DNA from: Synergistaceae bacterium
Lineage (GTDB): Bacteria; Synergistota; Synergistia; Synergistales; Aminobacteriaceae
Direction: 5' to 3'
DNA length: 64,000 bases
NCBI GenBank assembly: GCA_017451025.1
Contig: JAFSSM010000008.1
Span: 1-64,000, forward strand
Shown here: positions 55,473-63,209 of the stretch, one piece after another
How positions within the stretch are numbered: the stretch's first letter is position 1
Layout of the letters: each line of letters opens with the position of its first letter
The notes under the pieces: generated by a model
The model's database searches: none
What the model saw: only the letters and a program-made list of their open reading frames with translations
What the model was told of the DNA's origin: nothing
Program-made: the position numbers and the translations under genes

Positions 55473-57910
55473 TTCAGTTCCTCCCCGTCAAGGTTGACGC
55501 TTATTTTCGAGTCGCCCTCTTTAAGTTTTCCTGAGAGCATAAAGTCGGAGAGCTTGTCCTCAAGCATGGACTGAATCGCACGCCTCAACGGACGAGCACC
55601 ATACTTCGGGTTGAAGCCCTTGTCGAGAATTTTTGCCTTCACGTCGTCCGAGACGTTTATCTTCACGCCCTTAGTGTCGAGCCGGTCAGACAGATCATCA
55701 AGCATGGTATCAATAATCTTGAGCAGGTTATCGCGCGAAAGGGGCTTGAACACAGCCATTTCGTCAATTCTGTTGAGGAACTCAGGCCTGAACAATTTAT
55801 TGGCTTCCTCAAGGATTATGCTCTTTACCCTGTCCCAATCACGAGTGCTCTGGCTCTCCGCACTCATCCCGAAACCAAGCGAATTACCCTGCTGTGCTTC
55901 CTTCGCGCCGACATTGCTCGTCATGATTATTACCGTGTTCCTGAAGTCTACTTTTCGGCCCTGCCCGTCAGTCAGTTTCCCGTCATCAAGTATCTGCAGC
56001 AATATGTTGAACACGTCGGGATGAGCCTTCTCGATTTCGTCGAACAGTATCACGCTGTAGGGTTTGCGCCTTACCATTTCGGTGAGCTTTCCGCCGGACT
56101 CGTGGCCGACATATCCGGGAGGAGCTCCTACCAGTTTTGCGACTTCGTGGCGTTCCATGTACTCGCTCATGTCAACGCGAATCATTGCGTCCTCGCGCCC
56201 GAACATGAAGCGGGCCAAACATCTCGCGAGCTCCGTCTTGCCGACTCCTGTCGGTCCCATGAACAAAAAGCTCCCTATGGGCCTTCTAGGGTCGCGCAGT
56301 CCTGTACGTGCTCTGCGTATTGCCCGGGCTACTGCACTCACCGCTTCATCCTGGCCGATAAGCCTGCGTGAAATTTCCTCCTCCATTTTCAGGAGCCTGG
56401 TCGTCTCCGCTTCCGTAAGCTGTTTCACAGGAATACCCGTCTGTTCTGCCACTACTGCCGCAATATCTTCGGCGGTAATTTTGTGCCTTCCGTTCTTACG
56501 GCTGGATTGCCAGTCCTTCACCGCGTGATCCAGCTTGTCCGAAATTTTGCGTTCCTTGTCGCGAAGTTCCGTCGCCAGATCGTACTGCTCGGAGAGGACT
56601 GCTTCTTCCTTTCTGCGCTGGATTGCTTCAAGCTCGCCGCGAATTTCGTTGATGTATTCAGGTGTCTCGAGGGACAGGAGCCTTGTCCTTGCGCCCGCTT
56701 CGTCTATGAGGTCAATTCCCTTGTCGGGCAAAAACCTGTCCTGAACGTAGCGTGATGATAATTTTGCGGCGGCATCTATTGCGTCGTCCGTGAAGATGAC
56801 GTTATGGTGATTCTCGTATTTGTCCTTGAGGCCACGCAGAATCAGCACAGCATCGTCAACGCTGGGTTCATCAACCTGCACGGGCTGGAAGCGTCTTTCG
56901 AGTGCAGCATCCTTCTCGACGTATTTCCTGTACTCGTCCTGAGTCGTTGCGCCGATAAGCTGGAACACTCCGCGCGATAATTCCGGCTTGAGTATGTTTG
57001 CCGCGTCAGTAGACCCTTCGGCATTTCCTGCGCCTATTATCGTGTGAACCTCATCGACGAACAGGATAACTTCTCCCTTGCTGTCGGTGAGTTCCTTCAC
57101 GATTCGCCTTAGCCTGTCCTCAAATTCTCCCCTGTACTTTGTTCCGGCAACCAGTGTCCCCATATTCAGCTGGACTATGCGCTTCTCTCTGAGGGGTTCG
57201 GGAGCAATGCCCATAGCTATCTGCTCTGCAAGGCCCTCCACAACAGCAGTTTTTCCCACGCCAGGGTCTCCTATCAGTACAGGGTTGCTCTTAGTCCTTC
57301 TGCACAATACCTGCATCACTCTGCGGATTTCCTTATCCCGGCCTATAACAGGGTCAAGCTCGCCGTTGCGTGCCCTTTCGGTTAAGTCTATTCCAAGATG
57401 ATCCAGCGTAGGAGTTTTGACCTTAACCTTGCGCTTGCTGTCCTGGCTTGTGCTTTTGGCGGTGCCTGTGTTATCCGTGCGGATATCATTTATCTGCTTG
57501 CGGACTGCAAGTGAAGTCAGACCCATAGCTTTGAACTGCTTGGAGGCAAGCCCTCCGTCGTCCGCGAGTATACCGAGCAGAATGTGTTCCGTGTCGACGT
57601 AGTTATCGCCCATTTTCCGGGCTTCGGACACAGCTACGTCCAATGTCCTGGTCATTCTCTGGCTGAGGGGCAGGTCTGCAGGTTTGGCCAGAATGTCCTG
57701 CGAGCCGCCGATAATGTCCCTGATGTGTGCCGCGAAATTTTCGGGGTCAATCCCAAGTTCTGCGAGTGCCTGTCCTGCTACGCCGCCGCCCTCCTGAAGA
57801 ACTCCAAGCAGAAGATGTTCAGGCTCGACCATTGTGTGCCCCATGTTCAGGGCTTCATTTTTGGCGAGCTGAATTACTCTTTTTCCTCTTTCTGTGTAGA
57901 ACTGCCACAT
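55457..57910 (-). CDS. clpC: ClpC-type ATP-dependent chaperone/unfoldase
   Basis: An 817-residue Hsp100 protein. N-terminal repeat domain with MVEPEHLLLGVL and VDTEHILLGIL; first ATPase with GDPGVGKTAVVEG; a middle UVR-like segment; second ATPase with GPTGVGKTELARC; C-terminal domain with KYGARPLRRAIQ. It unfolds substrates for ClpP and for protein quality control. The gene follows ctsR by 3 bases; mcsA and mcsB are not between them. Confidence 0.96.
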   Translation of the reverse strand: MWQFYTERGKRVIQLAKNEALNMGHTMVEPEHLLLGVLQEGGGVAGQALAELGIDPENFAAHIRDIIGGSQDILAKPADLPLSQRMTRTLDVAVSEARKMGDNYVDTEHILLGILADDGGLASKQFKAMGLTSLAVRKQINDIRTDNTGTAKSTSQDSKRKVKVKTPTLDHLGIDLTERARNGELDPVIGRDKEIRRVMQVLCRRTKSNPVLIGDPGVGKTAVVEGLAEQIAMGIAPEPLREKRIVQLNMGTLVAGTKYRGEFEDRLRRIVKELTDSKGEVILFVDEVHTIIGAGNAEGSTDAANILKPELSRGVFQLIGATTQDEYRKYVEKDAALERRFQPVQVDEPSVDDAVLILRGLKDKYENHHNVIFTDDAIDAAAKLSSRYVQDRFLPDKGIDLIDEAGARTRLLSLETPEYINEIRGELEAIQRRKEEAVLSEQYDLATELRDKERKISDKLDHAVKDWQSSRKNGRHKITAEDIAAVVAEQTGIPVKQLTEAETTRLLKMEEEISRRLIGQDEAVSAVARAIRRARTGLRDPRRPIGSFLFMGPTGVGKTELARCLARFMFGREDAMIRVDMSEYMERHEVAKLVGAPPGYVGHESGGKLTEMVRRKPYSVILFDEIEKAHPDVFNILLQILDDGKLTDGQGRKVDFRNTVIIMTSNVGAKEAQQGNSLGFGMSAESQSTRDWDRVKSIILEEANKLFRPEFLNRIDEMAVFKPLSRDNLLKIIDTMLDDLSDRLDTKGVKINVSDDVKAKILDKGFNPKYGARPLRRAIQSMLEDKLSDFMLSGKLKEGDSKISVNLDGEELKCEVV

Positions 57911-57913
57911 AAA

Positions 57914-58405
57914 TTATTTGCCGCCTTCTTCCTCATTCATGAGCATTATCCCCTTGAGCATTCGTTTGAGCAGGTCTGCTATCAGGTGTTTGCGGCGGAA
58001 CAATGGTTCATCCTGCCACAGATAATTTGAATGCCGGAGTGCTATTTCTATGAGCAGGTGTTCTCTCTGGGAGATGAAGTCCCGGTTTACGAGGTTCTCG
58101 AGCAGTCTGTGGGCTTCATTCATTGAGATTGCTTCGCCTATTATGTCTTCGGTGTGCTGTGCTCTTTCCTGCGGGGTAATGCACGAAATCCTGACTATCT
58201 TGATATAGCCGTGTTCTCCTCGTCTGCTCTCAATGATATAGCCGTGTTCGGGAGAGAATCTGCTTCTCAGCACGTAGTTTATCTGACTGGGAACGCACCC
58301 GAAAAATTCGGCGAGGTCTTTTCGCCTGAGGCTGACGTAATTCACCGGTTCATCATTAAGTTTGCTGATTATGTATTCTTCAATATCCTGGCTCAAGTTC
58401 TGCAT
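57914..58405 (-). CDS. ctsR: CtsR transcriptional repressor of clp genes
   Basis: A 163-residue protein with the CtsR pattern: a winged helix-turn-helix (EFFGCVPSQINYVLRSRF) and wing ESRRGEHGYIKI, then a C-terminal dimer domain. In firmicute CtsR the wing has four Gly (RGGGGYI), which is the heat-sensing loop. Here the two middle Gly are Glu and His. It represses clp genes. A CtsR-like operator lies in its own promoter (58445-58472), suggesting autoregulation. Ribosome site GGAGATG is upstream. Confidence 0.93.
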   Translation of the reverse strand: MQNLSQDIEEYIISKLNDEPVNYVSLRRKDLAEFFGCVPSQINYVLRSRFSPEHGYIIESRRGEHGYIKIVRISCITPQERAQHTEDIIGEAISMNEAHRLLENLVNRDFISQREHLLIEIALRHSNYLWQDEPLFRRKHLIADLLKRMLKGIMLMNEEEGGK

Positions 58406-58444
58406 GAGCGATCATCTCCAATCTGTAAATGTAAGCAATGTGAA

Positions 58445-58472
58445 AGTTTAACCTATTTTGCTTTTTTGTGAA
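58445..58472 (-). promoter_or_regulatory. ctsR-clpC promoter with a CtsR-like operator
   Basis: On the minus strand -35 TTCACA (58472-58467) and -10 TAAACT (58450-58445) are separated by 16 bases. Between them, and overlapping the -10, lie two heptads AAGCAAA and GGTTAAA, 3 bases apart, close to the CtsR consensus of two (A/G)GTCAAA heptads (11 of 14 positions). Confidence 0.45.
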
Positions 58473-58495
58473 TTTGCGTAAATGGCGTATTTTTG

Positions 58496-58526
58496 CGAAA
58501 AAAATATCCCGCTGTTATTCTGCGGG
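58496..58526 (-). terminator. Terminator downstream of zapA
   Basis: On the minus strand a CCCGC/GCGGG stem with a 9-base loop is followed by ATA and a run of seven or eight T. It separates zapA from ctsR. The stretch 58527-58595 between it and zapA holds nothing I can name. Confidence 0.65.
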
Positions 58527-58595
58527 CCTTTTAAACCAGGACAATGCTGCCTGATGCTGACATCTTCCCTTCTTTTCGGGCAGATGCCTGCAGCT

Positions 58596-58841
58596 TTATT
58601 CAGCCCTGTCCATCCTGCTGATAATTACCTTCAGCTTCTCGTTCACAGCGTCCAAACTATACGCCAGCCTAAGGCACGTCAGCATCAATATATCTTCCTG
58701 CTTCGCCCCCTTGCTGACCTCGCCGCATGCCTCGTCTATCAGACCCTTCACACGGTCAATCGCCTCATTGTCCAACGGAGTATTTATCGTGTAAACTCCC
58801 TTGCCGATATTCAGCGCAACATCCCTAGAATTTCTCATCAT
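58596..58841 (-). CDS. zapA: ZapA-type cell division protein
   Basis: An 81-residue protein that bundles FtsZ filaments. A short beta start (DVALNIGKGVYTINTP) is followed by a helix and a long coiled coil (LTCLRLAYSLDAVNEKLKVIISRMDRAE). Start ATG 58841 with GGTCAGG upstream. The preceding ATG 58838 is also possible. It is the second gene of a two-gene unit. Confidence 0.85.
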   Translation of the reverse strand: MMRNSRDVALNIGKGVYTINTPLDNEAIDRVKGLIDEACGEVSKGAKQEDILMLTCLRLAYSLDAVNEKLKVIISRMDRAE

Positions 58842-58845
58842 GATA

Positions 58846-59073
58846 TTACCTGACCAGAAGCATGTGTTCCAGCCTGGACGCTCTCTCTGCCGCACAGCAG
58901 TTATCGATAATCGCGTTCCTGTACGACTGCACAAACGCCTTTTCCTGTTCAAGCGACCCGTCTGACTTCCGAGCCAGTTCTTTGCGCAGAAAAATTCGTT
59001 CGCTCAATAATTGGTCTAGTTTATGTGAAATAGTGTCTGCAAGATATTCTGCCCCTTTGAGATTAGCAGCCAT
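58846..59073 (-). CDS. Small coiled-coil protein upstream of zapA
   Basis: A 75-residue, almost fully helical protein (DTISHKLDQLLSERIFLRKELARK) with two adjacent Cys near residue 59. No family is recognised. It lies 4 bases before zapA, so a role in cell division or septum placement is a fair guess, in the way ZapB works with ZapA, but sequence similarity to ZapB is not visible. Confidence 0.75.
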   Translation of the reverse strand: MAANLKGAEYLADTISHKLDQLLSERIFLRKELARKSDGSLEQEKAFVQSYRNAIIDNCCAAERASRLEHMLLVR

Positions 59074-59175
59074 AAAAATATCACCACCCCGTGAGATTCT
59101 AGCAGAGAATATCCCTTCATCGTGATAATATATTCACTCACACCAAAAATTTAGCACAGGCAATGATGATTAACC

Positions 59176-60462
59176 ATGACAGACATTAAGATTATTGGTG
59201 CAGGTTTAGCCGGGTGCGAAGCAGCTTATCAGCTCGCAAAACGCGGATTTCACGTCTCGCTGTACGAAATGCGCCCAAACCTGATGACCCCGGCACACAA
59301 GACCGGCCAGCCCGCAGAAATAGTCTGCAGCAATTCGCTCGGCTCTGAAAATAAAGACGGCAGAATCTCAGCGGCAGGCATTCTCAAGGAAGAATTAACC
59401 ATGCTCGATTCCCTGATACTTTCCTGCGCAGTTCAGGCAAGAGTCCCGGCAGGAGGAGCGTTAGCAGTTGACCGCGACAAGTTCTCCGCTCTGGTCAGTG
59501 AACGCATAACTCATCACCCGAACATCACTCTGATTCGTGAAGAGTTCACCGAAATTCCCGACAGCCCCGCAATAATCGCTACCGGCCCCCTGACCTCAGA
59601 CGCTCTCGCCGAAAACATCAAAGCACTTGCCGGTGAGCGCATACACTTCTACGACGCAGTTGCTCCAGTGATTACGCGCTCGAGCATCGACATGGAAAAA
59701 GTATTCATCTCCGGGCGTTACGGACGCGGCGACGACTACATTAACTGCCCGCTGAACCGCGAAGAGTATTCTGCATTCTATGAGGCACTGGTTCACGCGG
59801 AGCGCAATATCCCTCATGACTTCGAGAAGGGCAAATACTTTGAGGGGTGTATGCCTGTCGAGGCAATTGCTGACAGAGGAACGGACACTCTGAGGTTCGG
59901 GCCGATGAAGCCTCGCGGCCTCGTTGACCCGCGAACCGGGCATGAACCATATGCGGCAGTCCAGCTCAGGCAGGATAATTCCGAAGGGACGCTGTATAAC
60001 CTTGTGGGCTTCCAGACAGGCTTGAAGTGGGGCGAACAGAAACGGGTATTCTCGATGATACCGGGACTTGAACACGCAGAGTTTGTGAGGCTGGGAGTTA
60101 TGCACAGGAACACTTCGGTGAATGCTCCTATTGTGCTTGACGAATGGCTCAGGCTCAAAGGAAGGGAGAATGTGTTTTTGGCGGGGCAAATTACCGGGGT
60201 TGAGGGATACATGGAGAGCACGGCGATGGGGGTTGTTGCGGGCATGAATGCTTTGCGCGAAAATCTTCCGGCTTGGCCGCGCGATACCGCAATAGGTTCA
60301 CTTCTGCACTACCTGAAGACTGCAGAGCCTAAACACTTTCAGCCGATGAATATCAATCTCGGACTTTTTCCGGAGGTAAATCTTCGCGGCAAGAAAGAAC
60401 GTGCACAATTCCACAGGAATAGAGCAATTAATGCAATGAAGGAGTTTTTAGACACGCTATGA
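59176..60462 (+). CDS. trmFO: Methylenetetrahydrofolate-tRNA-(uracil-5-)-methyltransferase
   Basis: A 428-residue flavoprotein that makes m5U54 in the T loop of tRNA with methylene-tetrahydrofolate. FAD site GAGLAGCEAAYQLA near residue 8, EIVCSNSLGSENKDG, and the C-terminal GQITGVEGYMESTAMG are diagnostic. Length is normal. The stop overlaps the cobJ start by 4 bases. Confidence 0.96.
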   Translation: MTDIKIIGAGLAGCEAAYQLAKRGFHVSLYEMRPNLMTPAHKTGQPAEIVCSNSLGSENKDGRISAAGILKEELTMLDSLILSCAVQARVPAGGALAVDRDKFSALVSERITHHPNITLIREEFTEIPDSPAIIATGPLTSDALAENIKALAGERIHFYDAVAPVITRSSIDMEKVFISGRYGRGDDYINCPLNREEYSAFYEALVHAERNIPHDFEKGKYFEGCMPVEAIADRGTDTLRFGPMKPRGLVDPRTGHEPYAAVQLRQDNSEGTLYNLVGFQTGLKWGEQKRVFSMIPGLEHAEFVRLGVMHRNTSVNAPIVLDEWLRLKGRENVFLAGQITGVEGYMESTAMGVVAGMNALRENLPAWPRDTAIGSLLHYLKTAEPKHFQPMNINLGLFPEVNLRGKKERAQFHRNRAINAMKEFLDTL

Positions 60463-61184
60463 TATGTGTAGTAGGGATAGGACCGGGAGGAATTGACGAG
60501 GTTACCCCCCGCGCAATGGAAGTCATCAAGAAATGCGACGTTATCGTCGGCTACACAAAATACATAAATCTTCTCAGGCCGGCACTGGCAGGAAAAATAC
60601 TCTACTCTTCCGGAATGACTCAGGAACGCGACAGGTGCAATATGGCCCTGATGTTCGCACAGGAGTTCGGGAAAACTGTTGCGGTAATCTCAAGCGGCGA
60701 CGCAGGTGTTTACGGAATGGCGGGCCTCATGCTGGAAATCGCAGAAGGAAGCGGCCAGGAGGTCAAAGTTATTCCTGGAATTACTGCGGCTAATTCTGCG
60801 GCGGCTATTCTCGGTGCACCATTGATGAATGACTACGCAACAATCAGCTTAAGCGATATTCTGACGGACTGGAGAACTATCGAGCGCAGACTAGTTGCCG
60901 CGTGTGATGGGGACTTCGTGATATGCATGTACAACCCTGCGAGCGAGCACAGACCTAAACATTTCAGGAAGGCTTGCGGGATTCTGCTTGATAACGGCAA
61001 ATCTCCGGAGACTCCCGCCGGGTACGTCAGGAACATCGGGCGCGAAGGACAGCAGTACGAAGTTATGACGCTGGTGGAACTCATGAAGCGCAAGATAGAC
61101 ATGCTGTGCACGGTGATAATCGGCAATTCGCAGAGCTATATTCTTGACGGAAAGATTATCACTCCCAGAGGCTACAGGGCGTGA
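60459..61184 (+). CDS. cobJ: Precorrin-3B C17-methyltransferase (CobJ/CbiH)
   Basis: A 241-residue tetrapyrrole methylase for ring contraction in cobalamin synthesis. The SAM-binding VGIGPGGIDEVTPRA is at the N-terminus; SGDAGVYGMAG, PGITAANSAAAILGAPLMNDYATISLSD (given here only as a region near 105-130) and CMYNPAS follow. It is the only cobalamin gene in the window. It is coupled to trmFO by a 4-base overlap, an unusual neighbour. A -10-like TAAAAT at 61185-61190 for the RNase P RNA overlaps its end. Confidence 0.93.
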   Translation: MICVVGIGPGGIDEVTPRAMEVIKKCDVIVGYTKYINLLRPALAGKILYSSGMTQERDRCNMALMFAQEFGKTVAVISSGDAGVYGMAGLMLEIAEGSGQEVKVIPGITAANSAAAILGAPLMNDYATISLSDILTDWRTIERRLVAACDGDFVICMYNPASEHRPKHFRKACGILLDNGKSPETPAGYVRNIGREGQQYEVMTLVELMKRKIDMLCTVIIGNSQSYILDGKIITPRGYRA

Positions 61185-61197
61185 TAAAATTACGGAC

Positions 61198-61594
61198 GCG
61201 GGTAGTTCAGACGGCCGCTGTATAACCACAATACAGAGGAAAGTCCGGGCTTCACAGGGCAAGGATGCCAGCTAATTACTGGCCGGAGCAATCTGAGGGA
61301 AAGCGCAACAGAAAATACACAGCCGGATTTTAGGGACATAGGGATAAGGGATAAGGGATAAGGGAGTATAACCTAACCCCTATCTTTACGGCGAAGGTGA
61401 AATGGTGCCGGCAAGAGCCCACCAGTCATGAAGCAATTCATGAGCTATGCAAGCCCCATCCGAAGCAAGGTCAAATAGGGAGAATATGAAGCGGCCCGCT
61501 GATCTCCGGGTATTGACCGCACGAGGCATTCCGCAAGGAGTGTCCAAGATAAATGGCCGTCTCTCACACAGAACCCGGCTTATGAACTGCCCGC
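61198..61594 (+). ncRNA. rnpB: RNase P RNA (bacterial type A)
   Basis: About 397 bases. The 5' GCGGGTAGTTCA pairs with 3' TGAACTGCCCGC (P1). The core motifs GAGGAAAGTCCGGGC, GGTGAAATGGTGCCGGCAAGAGCCC and ACAGAACCCGGCTTA are in order. A variable helix holds three copies of a 7-base repeat at 61341. A -10-like TAAAAT lies 7 bases before the start. It forms the catalytic RNA for tRNA 5' processing. Confidence 0.95.
61341..61361 (+). repeat. Three tandem copies of GGGATAA in the RNase P RNA
   Basis: Perfect 7-base repeats at 61341-61347, 61348-61354 and 61355-61361, in the arm that pairs with the CCCCTATC region near 61377. The arm is a variable part of the RNA. Confidence 0.9.
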
Positions 61595-61628
61595 ATTATT
61601 TTTCACTCACATAAAGGATATTCACGAA

Positions 61629-63209
61629 TTGGACAGCATAGCATTTTACGACTGGCAAATACGAGCTTTCGAGCACATCAAGAATCACAGCGCAGTACTC
61701 TCCGCACCTACAGGCTCAGGCAAAACTTTAGTGGCCTATCTGTGGGCAGGAATATTATCGCTGGACGGCAAGATTAACCCTAACCTCGACGCGGAACGCA
61801 TAATCTTCACCGCACCCATTAAGGCACTTAGCAACGAACGCTACCTTGACCTGCGCAGAATGGGCCTTGATGTAGGACTTGAGACCGGAGACTTCAAGCG
61901 CAACGAAGGAGCAGGAATAATCTGCTGTACTCAGGAAATCTACACGATGAAGTATGCACGCATTCCAGGCCAGAAACTAATCATCGACGAGTTTCACTAC
62001 ATCTTCAGCGATTCAGACAGAGCACGAACATACATTGACGGCATCAGGAACACTAACCCGGAGACCGAAATTCTGGTGATGTCGGCAACACTCGGAAGCA
62101 TAAGGAGCGTCGGAAAATATCTCTCTGGAATATGCCAGAGGGATTTTGTTATTCACGCGGCAAAGAAGAGAATCACCGAGTTAATCTTCAAGCCGGATAA
62201 TCCCGTCAAACTTTTCGAGATACACGATGCTTTGGTGTTCCTGTTCTCACAGCACGGAGTGATGGACATTGCCGGACAGATAGCGGCAACGCGCAAACGC
62301 ATTCCGCCTCAGAACGTGAAGAGGCTCAACGAGTTAGCGGCGATTCTCGAGGTGAAGAGCGTAGCGTCGTTCTTGCTGAAGGGTGTCGGGACTTATCACG
62401 GAAGTATGCTGCCTAAGGAGAAGCTGTTAGTGGAGTCAGCGTTTCGTGAGAGACTGCTTGATGTGGTGTGCGGGACAAGTGCGCTGTCGCTGGGGGTGAA
62501 TCTTCCTGCTCAGTCGGTGATATTTGCCCAGCTCGTGAACTTCTACAACTACAAGCCGATAACTCACGGTGAATTTATGCAGATGTCAGGACGTGCAGGA
62601 AGAAAGGGGCTGTTTGACCCGGGCTATGTTTCGTGGCTGAAGGACTCCGAGTTTGAGTGCGAGCACTACCACACCGGACGCGTGTTCAAGAAGCTGATGG
62701 ATATGAAGCTCGAGCCGCCGGTAGTAAAACTCAGTCCGTCATTCGGAAGGTTGTTGCGCAAACAGATACTCATTGAGGACGAGGCAGAGTACATTGCGGA
62801 ATACTCTATGCCTGCACTTAGGGCAGATGACGTTCTGCGGAGCCTGAACTTCGACATGAAGAAGATAGACCGTGAGGCCAAGAGAATCGCTAGGGGGTCC
62901 AGCCGAAAGACATTCATGAAGATATTGGCGGAAATATGGTACGACGAGATGGAGGCAGACGAGAATCTGGAGATGGCGCGGTTGTTCCTTGAGGAGCCTA
63001 TGCCGAGCGCACTGATGGCCGCGAAATTAATTATCCAGTATGAGCGCAACTATCTGCAGTCCCTCCTGAAGATAAAGCGTTTCGCTAATCAGCTCCCAAG
63101 AAACCGCAGGTTCAGGCTGATGGATGAACTGAACAGGACAGTGGACAGCATTGACCCTACTATCTACGGTTTCGAGGAGAAGCTGGGGGAAATTGAGGCA
63201 GGCCGTTAA
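61629..63209 (+). CDS. Ski2-like DEAD/DEAH-box helicase
   Basis: A 526-residue superfamily 2 helicase. Motif I APTGSGKTLVAYLW near residue 25, motif II IDEFHYIF, motif III MSATLGS, TSALSLGVNLPAQSVIF, and motif VI QMSGRAGRKG. This is the pattern of Ski2/Mtr4/Hel308-type helicases. It is short, with a C-terminal helical region of about 150 residues and no clear RNA-binding or ratchet domain. Start TTG 61629 with AAGGAT upstream. It lies 34 bases after the RNase P RNA, so an RNA substrate is attractive but unproven. Confidence 0.88.
   Translation: MDSIAFYDWQIRAFEHIKNHSAVLSAPTGSGKTLVAYLWAGILSLDGKINPNLDAERIIFTAPIKALSNERYLDLRRMGLDVGLETGDFKRNEGAGIICCTQEIYTMKYARIPGQKLIIDEFHYIFSDSDRARTYIDGIRNTNPETEILVMSATLGSIRSVGKYLSGICQRDFVIHAAKKRITELIFKPDNPVKLFEIHDALVFLFSQHGVMDIAGQIAATRKRIPPQNVKRLNELAAILEVKSVASFLLKGVGTYHGSMLPKEKLLVESAFRERLLDVVCGTSALSLGVNLPAQSVIFAQLVNFYNYKPITHGEFMQMSGRAGRKGLFDPGYVSWLKDSEFECEHYHTGRVFKKLMDMKLEPPVVKLSPSFGRLLRKQILIEDEAEYIAEYSMPALRADDVLRSLNFDMKKIDREAKRIARGSSRKTFMKILAEIWYDEMEADENLEMARLFLEEPMPSALMAAKLIIQYERNYLQSLLKIKRFANQLPRNRRFRLMDELNRTVDSIDPTIYGFEEKLGEIEAGR

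Noticed and set aside
58527-58595. Possible small RNA (6S-like) downstream of zapA
   Set aside because: zapA neighbours the 6S RNA gene in some bacteria, but this stretch is too short and shows no long bulged duplex.
59596-60245. Long antisense frames inside trmFO
   Set aside because: trmFO is intact and conserved there; the frames have no ribosome sites.
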